64,000 bases of DNA from Siphonodentalium dalli (taxonomy: Eukaryota; Mollusca; Scaphopoda; Gadilida; Siphonodentaliidae): contig CP136062.1 of assembly GCA_032622095.1 (NCBI GenBank), positions 12,989,710 through 13,053,709 of the forward strand. Reading direction: 5' to 3'. Positions 9,655 through 21,139 of the stretch are shown piece after piece. Position 1 is the stretch's first letter. Every line of letters starts with the position of its first letter. The notes under the pieces were generated by a model. That model saw only the letters and a list, made by a program, of their open reading frames with translations, did not search any database and was not told the origin of the DNA. The position numbers and the translations under genes were made by a program.

Positions 9655-10976
9655 ATGTCAAGAGATTTCAAAGATTTGTGGTATATGAGTTCACCTGTAC
9701 TTTGTTTATTATGTTTGTCGAATTTACCCAATACAGTAGCAAATAGACCTCACAGGGATCATTTCCACTAATCTCAATGAATTTCAAAGATATTTGGTAT
9801 GAGTTCACCTAACCATTACCTAGAATGATTTTCAAGCCAGGTCCAGCCGGATATTTTTACCGGAGTTACTGGACTTTGTTTGTTTTTTTTCGAATTTACC
9901 ATATAGCAAATAGATGACATCAAGGCTCATTTCTAGAGGTGCCACGATTATTGATTTTGATAGTCGGTCGTCAATAATCGATAATAATCTTAATCGTACC
10001 TAATATCAATAACAGTGGAAGTATTCCGTAAATATGGCCTATTGGCTGTGTGTTGGTTTAAAAAACTCGGCTGATGTAATTTTTACGTTAATAATGTGCA
10101 CCATAAACCACTGGTAATGGTAACGGGTACAATGTATTAAATACCAGCACATTTCTCAGCGATGTCAAGGTTATAATAATTGTGAGTTTATTAGAACGAA
10201 CATAGCCATTAATTTCAGTGTTATGAATAGCCAAACATACAAACAATATCAAAATAGGAATGCATGACGACTGCCGGCAGTTCCTAAAAAAGGAATCTAA
10301 TGTTACAGAAACTATAACTTTCAGCAATCTTCCAGAGTGTGGATAACAATCACAAAGGTGCCCCCCCCCCACCCAGAAATTTCAGGACTCAGAACAAGTT
10401 AAGTAATTGTGATAGTAAGTGAATTTCATTCAGCAGTCACCATACGATAAGTGATAGCCTGTACTAGTAACATCTAAGTATACTCATGTTGTCAGAATCT
10501 CTCTGATGCATGATCAAATGTTGTTAAACCTTTGGTTGTAGATTAAATACTCATCATTTTCCGACGTCCAAAATAAATAACGGAGATTAATCGATGACGG
10601 AAATGGTAATCGATTATCGGTTTTATCAACGTTTCATCGATTATATGATTAATCGTGGCATCCATACTCATTTGCACAAATGTGTCAACGGATTTCAATG
10701 ATTTTTGTGACATGAGTTCACATGACCAGTATCTAGAACGAGTTCGCTAACTGTTGAAACCAGGTCCAGCCTGCCGGATATTTTCAGCAGAGTTATTGGA
10801 CTTTTTATTATTATTTTTAGAGCATCAAAGGGCTCATTTCCACAAATGTCAACGGATTTCAAAGATTGTCAGTATACATGTATGAGTTCACATGATCAGT
10901 ATCTAGAACGAGTTCGCAAACAAGGTCCAGCTGGATATTTTCAGCAGAGTTATTGGACTTGTTTATTATTGTCCCC
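9655..10976 (+). repeat. Composite repeat of ~150 bp units, split by a hAT MITE
   Basis: Four diverged units share 'gtcaacggatttcaa', 'gagttcac', 'agaacgagttcg', 'aggtccagc' and 'gttattggact': about 9655-9795, 9796-9930, 10675-10825 and 10830-10976. The second is separated from the third by the 733 bp hAT element. A copy of 9795-10976 lies inside the insertion at 12940-16198. Confidence 0.75.
9934..10666. mobile_element. hAT-type miniature element, copy 1
   Basis: Ends TAGAGGTGCCACGATTA and TAATCGTGGCATCCATA are inverted, with hAT-like sequence. CTCATTTC (9926-9933) and CTCATTTG (10667-10674) are an 8 bp target duplication with one change, the hAT length. The interior is non-coding. A second copy at 13806-14540 has the same flanks, so it was copied together with its surroundings. 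Confidence 0.75.
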
Positions 10977-11071
10977 CGAAAAATTTAATTTTCGTGGGAC
11001 TATAGAAATGGGGTCCGTTCCCACAAAATGCCACTTATGTGTCTTCGAAGCCACTCAAATACCATTTGGAC

Positions 11072-11117
11072 TCAAATGATTGCTTATGTGGCTAGTCACA
11101 TAAGCAACCTCATTTGA
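11072..11117. repeat. Short hairpin
   Basis: 'tcaaatgattgcttatgtg' is mirrored by 'cacataagcaacctcattt' around 'gctagt'. It lies just upstream of the first long tandem array. Confidence 0.7.
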
Positions 11118-11299
11118 CAGCTGAAATGTGATCTAAGTGGCCTGACTCTCCCTATACATGTATACTTGTAGTAATTAGTTTACATTTATGGTGCATGTTA
11201 TGATATGCTGCAGAAATTATGAATGACCCACCCTATATTACTTTGTAAAGTTTGAGCTATTGCCATGGCTTTGTCGTCTGTGTGTACATGTATGCGTGC

Positions 11300-12925
11300 G
11301 TGCGTAATTCGTCAACAATACAGGCTACAGGTCGTACCTTTGGTCAGATCATTATGAAATTTCACAAAGCTGTTGACATCAACATTTAGACCGGAACGAT
11401 TCATTTGGATAAAAAAACATGGCCACCAGTGGCCATCTTGGATTTCAATATTCAATCCATTAGAACGGTCTACAGGTCGTACTGTTCGTCTGATCATCAT
11501 GAAATTTGTCATGGATGTTAATATTGACATGTAGATGGGAACGAGTAATTTTGGGGTCATTCGACCAAAAAACATGGCCGTCGACAGCCATCTTGTATTT
11601 TACTCTTTGCATGACTAAATTCTTTGGCACGCCATACAGGTTGTACCTTTGGTCGGATCATCATGAAATTTGTCATGGATGTTAATATTTACATGTAGAT
11701 GGGAAACGAGTACTTTTGGGGTCATTCGACCAAAAAACATGGCCGCTGGCAGCTATCTCAACTGGCTATCTTGGATTTTACTCTTTGCGTGACTAAATCC
11801 TTTGGCACGGGCCACAGGTCGTACCTTTGGTCAGATCATCATAAAATTTGTCATGAATGTTGACAATGACATGTAGATGGGAACGAGTCATTTTGGGGTC
11901 ATTTGGCCAAAAAACATGGCCGCCAGCAGCCATCTTGGATTTTACTCTTTGGATGACTAAATCCTTTAGCACAGGCTACAAATCGTAGCTTTAGTCTGAT
12001 CATCATGAAATTTGTCATGGCTGTTTAAATTGGAATGTAGATGGGAATGAGTCATTTTGGGGTCATTCGGACAAAAAAACATGGCTGCCCGCGGCCATCT
12101 TTGATTTCAAAATTCAATCCATTAGCACAGGCTACTGTGAGTCTGGTCATCATTAAATTTGTCATGGGTGTTAATATTGACATGTAGATGGGAACGAGTA
12201 ATTTTGGGGTCGTTCGGCCAAAAAAACATGGCCGCTGGCAGCCATCTTGGAGTTTACTCTTTGCATGACTAAATCCTTTCACACAGGCCACAAGTCTAAC
12301 CTTTGGTCAGATCATCATGAAATTTGTCATGGTTGTTAAATATGACATGTAGATGGGAACGAGTCATTGTCCAGTCATTCGACCAAAAAACATGGCCGCC
12401 AGCAGCCATCTTGGATTTTACACTTTGCATGACTAAATCCTTTGGCACGTGCTACAGAACGCACCTTTTGTCAGATCATTGTGAAATTTGTCATGGATGT
12501 TGACATTGACATGTAGATGAGATCGAGTAATTTTTAGGTTATTCGGCCAAAATCATGGCCGCCAGCAGCCATGTTGGATTTTACTCTTTGCATGACTAAA
12601 TCCTTTGGCATGGGCTACAGGTCGTACCTTTAATCGGATCATCATGAAATTTGTCATGGCTGTTGACACAGGCATGTAGATAACAAGTCATTTTAGGTTC
12701 ATTTGGTCTTAAATGTGTCCACTGGCAGCCATCTTGGATTTTACTCTTTGCATGGCAAAATCCTTTGGCACACCCTACAGTCCACTTCCCTCATCCGATC
12801 ATCTCCAGACTTCATATTAATCTTGATATTGATCTTACTAGATGGAAGCTATGAAATGTTTTTAAATTTTATTGGAAAACATAGCCACCTGGATTTTACA
12901 TCTGTAACCATCTTGAATTTTACTT
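11300..12925 (-). repeat. ~165-175 bp tandem array, copy 1 (about ten units)
   Basis: Each unit contains 'gatcatcatgaaatttgtc', 'gacatgtagatggg', 'aaaaacatggccgcc', 'cagccatcttggat' and 'gactaaatcctttgg'. Units differ by several percent, so homogenisation is incomplete. Open frames here are by-products of the repeat. Stray units occur at 21580-21900, 23945-24050, 31715-31880 and 35055-35150. Confidence 0.9.
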
Positions 12926-12959
12926 TTTTATATACCGGTGTGACAAATCAACTTCCCCC

Positions 12960-13451
12960 CTGCGCATCTTTTCCCCCCCCCCGGGGGGGGGGAGATGACC
13001 TAGGTTATCTTCCCCCCGCCCTGATCATCTTCCCCCCCCGCCTGAATTTTCCATTCCTTAACATCTATTGGCGTGATAGTCTCATTTTATCATTCACTAT
13101 GACTATGTGACTTAGAAAAACTATCATTGGTGGCAAGGAAGCATGTCTTTTCTTCGGCAGAGACATTATTGTTCAGATTTTTTTTTATTGAAAATCACCC
13201 AGTTTATCTCCCCCCCCCCCCCCGCCTGAATTTTCCATACCTTAACATCTATTGGCGAGTTAGTCTCATTTTATCGTTCACTATCACTATGTGACTAAGA
13301 AAAACTATCACAGGTGACAAGGAAGCATGATTTTTCTGTAAAAGAGACAATAATTATAGTTTGGAGAATTTTCACTGAAATTTACCTAGTTTATCTCCCC
13401 CCCCCCCGCCTGGATTTTCCATACCTTAACATCTATTGGCGAGTTAGTCTC
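12960..13451 (+). repeat. ~180 bp satellite units, left cluster
   Basis: Units begin at a C-run followed by 'gcctgaattttccat' and 'ttaacatctattggcg', then 'ctcattttatc', 'gaaaaactatca', 'aaggaagcatg' and 'gagacaat'. The last unit is cut at 'gttagtct' (13450) by the copied block. Confidence 0.85.
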
Positions 13452-14850
13452 CACCATAAACCACTGATAATGGTAACGGGTACAATGTATTAAATACCAG
13501 CACATTTCTCAGCGATGTCAAGGTTATAATAATTGTGAGTTTATTAGAACGAACATAGCCATTAATTTCAGTGTTATGAATAGCCAAACATACAAACAAT
13601 ATCAAAATAGGAATGCATGACGACTGCCGGCAGTTCCTAAAAAAGGAATCTAATGTTACAGAAACTTGGTATGAGTTCACCTAACCATTACCTAGAATGA
13701 TTTTCAAGCCAGGTCCAGCCGGATATTTTTACCGGAGTTACTGGACTTTGTTTGTTTTTTTTCGAATTTACCATATAGCAAATAGATGACATCAAGGCTC
13801 ATTTCTAGAGGTGCCACGATTATTGATTTTGATAGTCGGTCGTCAATAATCGATAATAATCTTAATCGTACCTAATATCAATAACAGTGGAAGTATTCCG
13901 TAAATATGGCCTATTGGCTGTGTGTTGGTTTAAAAAACTCGGCTGATGTAATTTTTACGTTAATAATGTGCACCATAAACCACTGGTAATGGTAACGGGT
14001 ACAATGTATTAAATACCAGCACATTTCTCAGCGATGTCAAGGTTATAATAATTGTGAGTTTATTAGAACGAACATAGCCATTAATTTCAGTGTTATGAAT
14101 AGCCAAACATACAAACAATATCAAAATAGGAATGCATGACGACTGCCGGCAGTTCCTAAAAAAGGAATCTAATGTTACAGAAACTATAACTTTCAGCAAT
14201 CTTCCAGAGTGTGGATAACAATCACAAAGGTGCCCCCCCCCCCCACCCAGAAATTTCAGGACTCAGAACAAGTTAAGTAATTGTGATAGTAAGTGAATTT
14301 CATTCAGCAGTCACCATACGATAAGTGATAGCCTGTACTAGTAACATCTAAGTATACTCATGTTGTCAGAATCTCTCTGATGCATGATCAAATGTTGTTA
14401 AACCTTTGGTTGTAGATTAAATACTCATCATTTTCCGACGTCCAAAATAAATAACGGAGATTAATCGATGACGGAAATGGTAATCGATTATCGGCTTTAT
14501 CAACGTTTCATCGATTATATGATTAATCGTGGCATCCATACTCATTTGCACAAATGTGTCAACGGATTTCAATGATTTTTGTGACATGAGTTCACATGAC
14601 CAGTATCTAGAACGAGTTCGCTAACGGTTGAAACCAGGTCCAGCCTGCCGGATATTTTCAGCAGAGTTATTGGACTTTTTTTTATTATTTTTAGTGCATC
14701 AAAGGGCTCATTTCCACAAATGTCAACGGATTTCAAAGATTGTCAGTATACATGTATGAGTTCACATGATCAGTATCTAGAACGAGTTCGCAAACAAGGT
14801 CCAGCTGGATATTTTCAGCAGAGTTATTGGACTTGTTTATTATTGTCCCC
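13452..14850 (+). repeat. Copied pieces of the 9795-10976 block inside the insertion
   Basis: 13452-13666 matches 10099-10313 base for base in length. Immediately after, 13667-14850 matches 9795-10976, including the hAT miniature element and both of its flanking 8-mers. The pieces are in direct tandem, both in the same orientation as the source. Confidence 0.85.
13806..14540. mobile_element. hAT-type miniature element, copy 2
   Basis: Nearly identical to 9934-10666, with the same CTCATTTC/CTCATTTG flanks (13798-13805, 14541-14548). It arrived by copying of the larger block, not by fresh transposition. Confidence 0.75.
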
Positions 14851-16190
14851 GGGGGGGAAGATGACATAGGTTATCTTCCCCCCGCCCTGATCATCTCCCC
14901 CCCCGCCTGAATTTTCCATTCCTTAACATCTATTGGCGTGATAGTCTCATTTTATCATTCACTATGACTATATATGTGACTTAGAAAAACTATCATTGGT
15001 GGCAAGGAAGCATGTCTTTTCTTCGGCAGAGACATTATTGTTCAGATTTTTTTTTATTGAAAATCACCCAGTTTATCTCCCCCCCCCGCCTGAATTTTCC
15101 ATACCTTAACATCTATTGGCGAGTTAGTCTCATTTTATCGTTCACTATCACTATGTGACTAAGAAAAACTATCACAGGTGACAAGGAAGCATGATTTTTC
15201 TGTAAAAGAGACAATAATTATAGTTTGGAAAATTTTCACTGGAATTTACCTAGTTTATCTCCCCCCCCCCGCCTGGATTTTCCATACCTTAACATCTATT
15301 GGCGAGATAGTCTCATTTTATCATTCACTATGACTATGTGACGTAGAAAAACTATCATTGGTGGCAAGGAAGCATGTCTTTTCTTCGGCAGAGACATTAT
15401 TGTTCAGATTTTTTTTTATTGAAAATCACCCAGTTTATCTCCCCCCCCGCCTGAATTTTCCATACCTTAACATCTATTGGCGAGATAGTCTCATTTTATC
15501 GTTCACTATCACTATGTGACTAAGAAAAACTATCACAGGTGACAAGGAAGCATGATTTTTCTGTAAAAGAGACAATAATTATAGTTCGGAGAATTTTCAT
15601 TGGATTTTACCTAGTTTATCTTCCCCCCCGCCTGGATTTTCCATACCTTAACATCTATTGGCGAGTTAGTCTCATTTTATCGTTCACTATCACTATGTGA
15701 CTAAGAAAAACTATCACAGGTGACAAGGAAGCATGATTTTTCTGTAAAAGAGACAATAATTATAGTTCGGAGAATTTTCATTGGAATTTACCTAGTTTAT
15801 CTTCCCCCCCCTGCCTGGATTTTCCATACCTTAACATCTATTGGCGAGATAGTCTCATTTAATCATTCACTATGACTATGTGACTTAGAAAAACTATCAT
15901 TGGTGGCAAGGAAGCATGTCTTTTCTTCGGCAGAGACATTATTGTTCAGATTTTTTTTTGGGGGTGATTTTCAATAAAAAAAAAATCTGAACAATAATGT
16001 CTCTGCCGAAGAAAAGACATGCTTCCTTGCCACCAATGATAGTTTTTCTACGTCACATAGTCATAGTGAATGATAAAATGAGACTATCACGCCAATAGAT
16101 GTTAAGGTATGTAAAATTCAGGCGGGGGGGAGATGATCAGGGCGGGGGGGGGGGGAAGATAACCTAGGTCAAATCCCCCCCCCGGGGGGG
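14851..16190. repeat. ~180 bp satellite units, right cluster ending in an inverted unit
   Basis: About six forward units (14851-15960), some alternating between two subtypes ('tcttcggcagagacatt' and 'ctgtaaaagagacaat'), are followed at about 15961 by a unit in the opposite orientation. The junction forms a palindrome around 'gggggtgattttcaat'. The inverted unit supplies the element's right terminus. Confidence 0.85.
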
Positions 16191-16198
16191 AAGTTGAT

Positions 16199-16972
16199 CG
16201 GTATACATGTACCGGTATATGTATCTCTTCATGTTGATAATCTAGTATTACTTAGACATTTCAACTTTCCGCACCCCTAATCGCTCCACATTAAATTATT
16301 CCCTTTCCAAGTTGAGGTACAGTGTCATTGACACTTTCATTATATGAAGTACAGCTATGCTCTAATTAATCGACCCTCCTTAACGAGGTTGACATGCGGT
16401 ATGACCACGGTGTAATACCGCGGTCGGGCGGTGTAATACCGCCTGACCGCGGTGTAATACCGCCTGACCGCGGTGTAATAACTCCTGACCGCGGTGTAAT
16501 AACGTGGTCAGCCGCGGTATTGAAAACGCGGGCAACCGCGTGGTCCCGGTTGAGTTTTTGGTGCCACTACCACTGTGTAAGTTTAAACCACAGTAAAACC
16601 TAGCGTCAATATCGGAACTGAGCATTGTAAATTATCTGACAATAGACTGACATATTGCGCATGGAAAATATTAATCTGAAATTGAAAATAAATCGGTTCT
16701 AATTTACCACAGTCCCCGATTTCCTTAAGCGTGCCAAATAAAGAGCGTCTGTTTATTCGTGATATGGTATATGGATAAGGCGTGCGCGATTAAGAATTAA
16801 AATGGCTTTTCGGTTCGAGCAAGATAATTATGCGATCGCCATGTGCACATTTCACCGACACAAAAATCATTTGGCTCAAGGAATTACGTGGGGACATCAA
16901 CCATTGAAGACATCAGTACTCTAAAATAAATTAGTTTGGCGCGAGGAATGAATGTAAGGTCAGTTTCTTAAT
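16199..16972 (+). repeat. Continuation of duplicated block A (partner 30893-31648)
   Basis: From the CGGT site, through 'acatgtaccggtata', to 'aggtcagtttcttaa', the two blocks align closely. After 16972 this copy continues into foldback interior, whereas copy 2 jumps to sequence matching 21923 onward. Confidence 0.8.
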
Positions 16973-17402
16973 ATATTGACGCAAATTATAGGCCAACCTG
17001 AACAAGACAGATCGAAATTCTTACCTTGAGTCTTCCAAAAGAAAAAGCAGATTTTTATCGGCAGATTATTCGAACGCGGTTGACACCGGGAATGACCGCT
17101 CGCGGAAAATACTACCGCGGTGTACGCCGGTAACGGTCTAGATTACCGCGGTGGACATGACCGCGGTCAGATACCGCATGTCACCGTGCATTGCGGTGTA
17201 TTACCGTATGACCGCGGTGTACTACCGCATGACCGCGGTGTACTACCGCATGGCCGCGGTGTACTACCGTATGGCCGCGGTGTACTACCGCATGGCCGCG
17301 GTGTACTACCGCATGACCGCGGTGTAGTGGCGGTATGACCGCGGTCATGACCGGCCCATAACCTCGTTAAATGGGTCGATTAATTAGAGCATAGCTGTAC
17401 TT
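16348..17402. mobile_element. Foldback-type element with CCGCGG minisatellite arms
   Basis: Inverted ends 'agtacagctatgctc' / 'gagcatagctgtact' extend through 'taattaatcgaccc' and 'aacgaggtt'. Inside each end is an array of ~21 bp units of the form GACCGCGGTGTAATACCGCCT (16395-16510) or GACCGCGGTGTACTACCGCAT (17110-17345, seven or more). Each unit contains GCGGT-N5-ACCGC and the palindrome ACCGCGGT. The ~550 bp centre is non-coding. Copy 2 has only the left part. No clear target duplication. Confidence 0.7.
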
Positions 17403-17772
17403 GACTTAATTATTTTAAGTGATTATTGCTGGAAATGATAATCTGTAACTGCAAACTTGATACTAGTAATAGTATTAACTGTTTTTGCGCATACACATAT
17501 ATATACTTAGAAATATTTTACTTGAGTTAATAAAACTGAATTGAAATGTATATATAACTAAAACAACAGGATAAGGAGAATTGCAGATGTGATGCTATTT
17601 TCTGCCAACAAATTAGGCCTACAATAGTACGTGTATGGTACACTGAAATTTCCCGAGGCAGTATAATAATAAAATCTGGACTGACTGGTTGCTATTCATG
17701 TTGACATAGGCAGCCCGATTTTTTGTGGTAAATTGCCAATTTGTAGAGCCCTAATTGCACTCGAGATGTGTA

Positions 17773-18062
17773 CTAATAATTTCCCCAGAAAAACTTATTC
17801 AAACAGACAAAGATGGATAACTCTAAAATCAAGTGTATTAATATTGCAATTTTGACTGAGACCATCCTTTTGACGGCGTGTTTCTGGGCCAGAACATACC
17901 GGGTATAGAAATAACATAACTTCAAAAATTGATATCTGATCGTGATCACTCTGAGCGTTGATAGGTTGGTTCCTCGACTCGAATGATCGAATCGATTATT
18001 TTTATCCCCGAAGCCAAAGAAATAGTAATTGATGAGGGCCTGATCGGATTGAGTACCTTTAA
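17773..18062 (-). mobile_element. TTAA-type TIR element, left-truncated copy
   Basis: Ends 'atcggattgagtacct' followed by TTAA, with 'cctcgactcgaat', 'ccgaagccaaagaaatag' and 'gatggataactctaaaat'. This matches the right half of the complete element at 32535-33020 and the right arm of 55325-60902. Confidence 0.65.
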
Positions 18063-18075
18063 TTAAATGTCCATA

Positions 18076-19228
18076 CCCGCTGGACAAAACAAGTGTCCAT
18101 TGGCACCACGGTGTATTTGCCGTTCGGCTGCGGTGTCAGAGTTTGTAACTGCAGTTTAGCACCGCGGCCGAACGGCAAGTACACTGTGGCCCAACAACAA
18201 GTACCCTGCGGCCGAAAGGCAACTACACTGCACCATGGTTAGATTTCCGGTTTGTATCGTCTTTTTTCAGTTTATCTGGTTCGCTGCTAAATATCCTACA
18301 TACTAGTACACGTAATAAAATGCGTATATATATTTCAACAAACAGAAAATTATTGAATTTTACGCTCGGAGTTGATAATTTGCAATCTTTTCTCAAATTT
18401 TACCCCCATATATATACATTTGTGATTATGTTATGAGCCTGGATGTCTCGCTAGGCTATGGTTATGGGCTTGGATGTCTCGATAGGCTATGGTTATGAGT
18501 CTGGATGTCTCATTAGGCTATGCCTATGGGTCTGGATGTCTCATTAGCCATTATGCTATGGTTATGAGCCTTGATGTCTCATTAGACTATGGTTATGGGT
18601 CTGGATGTCTCATTAGGCAATGATTATGAGTCTGGATGTCTCATTAGGCAATGGTTATGGTCCTGGATGTCTCATTAGGCCATGGTTATGAGCCTGGTTG
18701 TCTGTTTGTCAAAGTAGGTTATCGATATGAGCCTGGATGTCTCATTATGTTATGGTTATGAGCTTGGTTGTACGCCGCCCTTTAGGACAAAACATTTGTA
18801 AATTTTCTCAAACTTTTCACGATATAAGTACTTTTTCTGACAATTTTATTGGTCGGCATCCATTCAAACTTCACAATGTCCCAATTTAATTATATATGTA
18901 ACAATATTTCTGAAATATTACCTGACAAACACTATTTAAATGATTAAACTAAACAAGAGTTGACTAAACAAGACAGTGTCATTGCCAAAGCCCATATCTG
19001 GGCTTCCAGCACTCTTACATAGGGTCCAAATATGGGCTTTCAGCACTGAACCAGTTAATGAACGTACAGTGTACACCGCGGCAACTACAACATGGCTGAA
19101 CGGCAAGTACATGTACACCGCGGCCCAACTGTAGTTAGCCGATGGAGCTGCGGTGTAGTTGCATTTCAGCCGCGGTGGCAACGCTAACTGCACAGCGGTT
19201 AGGTGGACACTTGTTTTGTCAAGCAGGG
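18076..19228. mobile_element. TA-flanked TIR element, long form
   Basis: TA at 18074-18075 and 19229-19230 bounds ends that share 'ggacaaaacaagtgtcc' and its complement. GC-rich subterminal arms carry 'accgcggccgaacggcaag' type words. The short form at 28658-29047 has the same ends. This copy is enlarged by a minisatellite and AT-rich filler. TA targets suggest Tc1/mariner, but no transposase is present. Confidence 0.65.
18415..18775 (+). repeat. ~32 bp minisatellite, about eleven units
   Basis: Unit close to 'gagcctggatgtctcattaggctatggttat', with variants at a few positions and a partial unit around 'tgtctgtttgtc'. It lies wholly inside the TA-flanked element. Confidence 0.85.
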
Positions 19229-19493
19229 TATGTATGCCATATACTAGAATATGTACATGCATAAAGTTATAAGCTCATCATTTTGATATCAGAATCATAT
19301 AGAAATCTTGACTTTGTGCTCTTTTCAATTTTCATAGCCTCAAAATTAATGATTGTGCAGACCCAAATAAGCACTGTGTGTGGGGGAAATTTCCCACAAA
19401 AATAATAAAGGTGCATGCATGTTTATTTGGAGCCCAAGAGTATGGGTTATGTCGTCAAAACACTATATAACACCAGGTGCCTCGGTCGGGGGT

Positions 19494-21117
19494 GTCAGAC
19501 CGATTTTCCGAAGACCTATTACTACGAAGGCCCACAACTCCGAAGACCCGATTCTCCGACGGCCCATAACTCCGATTCTCCGACGGCCCATAACTCCGAA
19601 GATCCGATTCTCCGACGGCCCATAACTCCGAAGATCCGATTCTCCGACGGCCCATAACTCCGAAGATCCGATTCTCCGAAAGCCCATAACTCCGAAGGGC
19701 CGATTTTCCGAAGACCTATAACTCCGAAGACCTATAACTCCGAAGGACCGATTCTCCGAAGATCTATAACTCCGAAAGCCCGATTCTCCGACGGCCCATA
19801 ACTCCGAAGGTCCGATTCTCCGAAGATTTTGTTTTATCGGGGTATTATCGTTTACTAAATAGTGTACAGTCCAGTGGCGAAGCCAAGGGGTCCCAAATTT
19901 CTACTGCCCCTATTAAACCTCTACTTGCTATTTCAGATAATATGGGCCCCTACCAAAACATGTCCAATGTCATGTAAACGCCCGGAAATCGTTCATGGGG
20001 CATCAAAATATACAAAATTTTCCTACCCCCCCCCCCCACCTAAATGGGAATCCTGGCCCGCCACTGACTATACACCATATACTATAACATTACGTTGGCC
20101 CATGAGATGCCAGAGTAAAATGTACAGGGGTGAACGGGGAAGAACTTGTACTTTTTCATATATAAAATGAACCTGATTGCATCAAATCACCCCAATGCAG
20201 TCAGATGTGCACAGTTTAATCATGTTAATTGTATTAAGACGTACATTGTGGCAAAATAATTGTATTTCTTTCATAAATTTAAGCATTCTGTGGAAAATTA
20301 AGGCTTGTCGCACACTACTGATGGTGTAGATATCACCTTATTATAATACATATATAGTTAACGTTTCCAATATATGAGGGCCCTTTCCCCCCTTTTCGTA
20401 CGCCGGAAGTATAATTTTTAGTCGCCAGAAAAAGGGCGAGTTCTGCCCCTTTGGCCCCGTTCGCCCCTGTGCATGTTAGGCTACTCTGACATTCTTGCAG
20501 CGTTTCGTTATGATATACCCGGTGCACACCAGTGGCGGCGCCAGATTTCCCATTTAGGGGTGCACATTAATTAGCATATGTGGGGGATATATCATGCATA
20601 TGATATGCCGAAAGCATATCGCGAAGGCCTGATTTGGGGAGCGCATGCATGGGAGGGGTCGCCCCCAATCGTTGGTCCGGGGGCTCCCCTGTGCAGGAAC
20701 ACTGAATATTTGAATGCCTATATACAATACGGACGTTTACATGACACTTGACATGTTTTTTTGGGGGGCGGTCTTCCCTAGGGCCCCATTGACCCCGCCA
20801 CTGGACTGTACACTATTTAATAAGCGATAAAACATGATCTTCGGAGAATCGGACCTTCGGAGAATCGGCCCTTCGGAGTTATAGACCTTCGGAGTTATGG
20901 GCGTTCGGAGTTATAGGCCTTCGGAGTTATGGGCTTTCGGAGTTATAGGCCTTCGGAGTTATGGGCTTTCGGAGTTATGGGTCTTCGGAGTTATGGGATT
21001 TCGGAGAATCGAGACTTCAGAGTTATGGGCTTTCGGAGAATCGGGGCGTCGGAGAATCTGACCTTCGGAGAATCGGACCTTCGGAGTTATGGGTCTTCGG
21101 AAAAACGCTACGTAACC
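19494..21117. mobile_element. Foldback-type element with CCGAAG arms and 11 bp direct repeats
   Basis: Left arm 19494-19885 and right arm 20795-21117 are inverted arrays of a ~16/32 bp unit ('aactccgaagatccgattct' and 'ggcccat'). Both continue inward through 'ttttatcg', 'gtgtaca' and 'ccagtggcg'. CGGTCGGGGGT stands directly at 19483-19493 and 21118-21128, a possible 11 bp target duplication. The centre holds two 'CAGTGGCG' bounded fragments and no gene. Confidence 0.7.
19885..20795. other. Loop of the CCGAAG foldback element; no gene
   Basis: Includes phrases such as 'ggcccgccactgac' (about 20055) and 'cagtggcggcgccagatt' (about 20530), which look like ends of CAGTGGCGG-type DNA transposons, plus a C-run at 20025. 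No transposase frame is seen. Confidence 0.4.
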
Positions 21118-21139
21118 CGGTCGGGGGTCATTTAATGTT

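Larger units (their letters stand above)
12940..16198. mobile_element. 3.26 kb insertion with inverted ends and CGGT duplication
   Basis: The duplicated block at 30840-30920 lacks this DNA and reads continuously through 'tataccggtatacatg'. Here the site is split, with CGGT at 12936-12939 and 16199-16202. The termini are inverted: 'aatcaacttcc' on the left, 'ggaagttgat' on the right, then long C and G runs and 'cctaggttatcttcc' / 'ggaagataacctagg'. The interior is tandem ~180 bp units plus two copied pieces of the 9795-10976 block. No transposase is present, so the superfamily is unknown. Confidence 0.8.

Noticed and set aside
12052-12291. Short frames repeating MSILTxMTNxMMxRxTV
   Set aside because: By-products of the ~165-175 bp tandem array, present in both array copies.
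10088-14199. Similar ~80-94 codon minus-strand frames at 10088, 13444 and 13960
   Set aside because: All three are the interior of the duplicated hAT miniature element, which has no transposase similarity.
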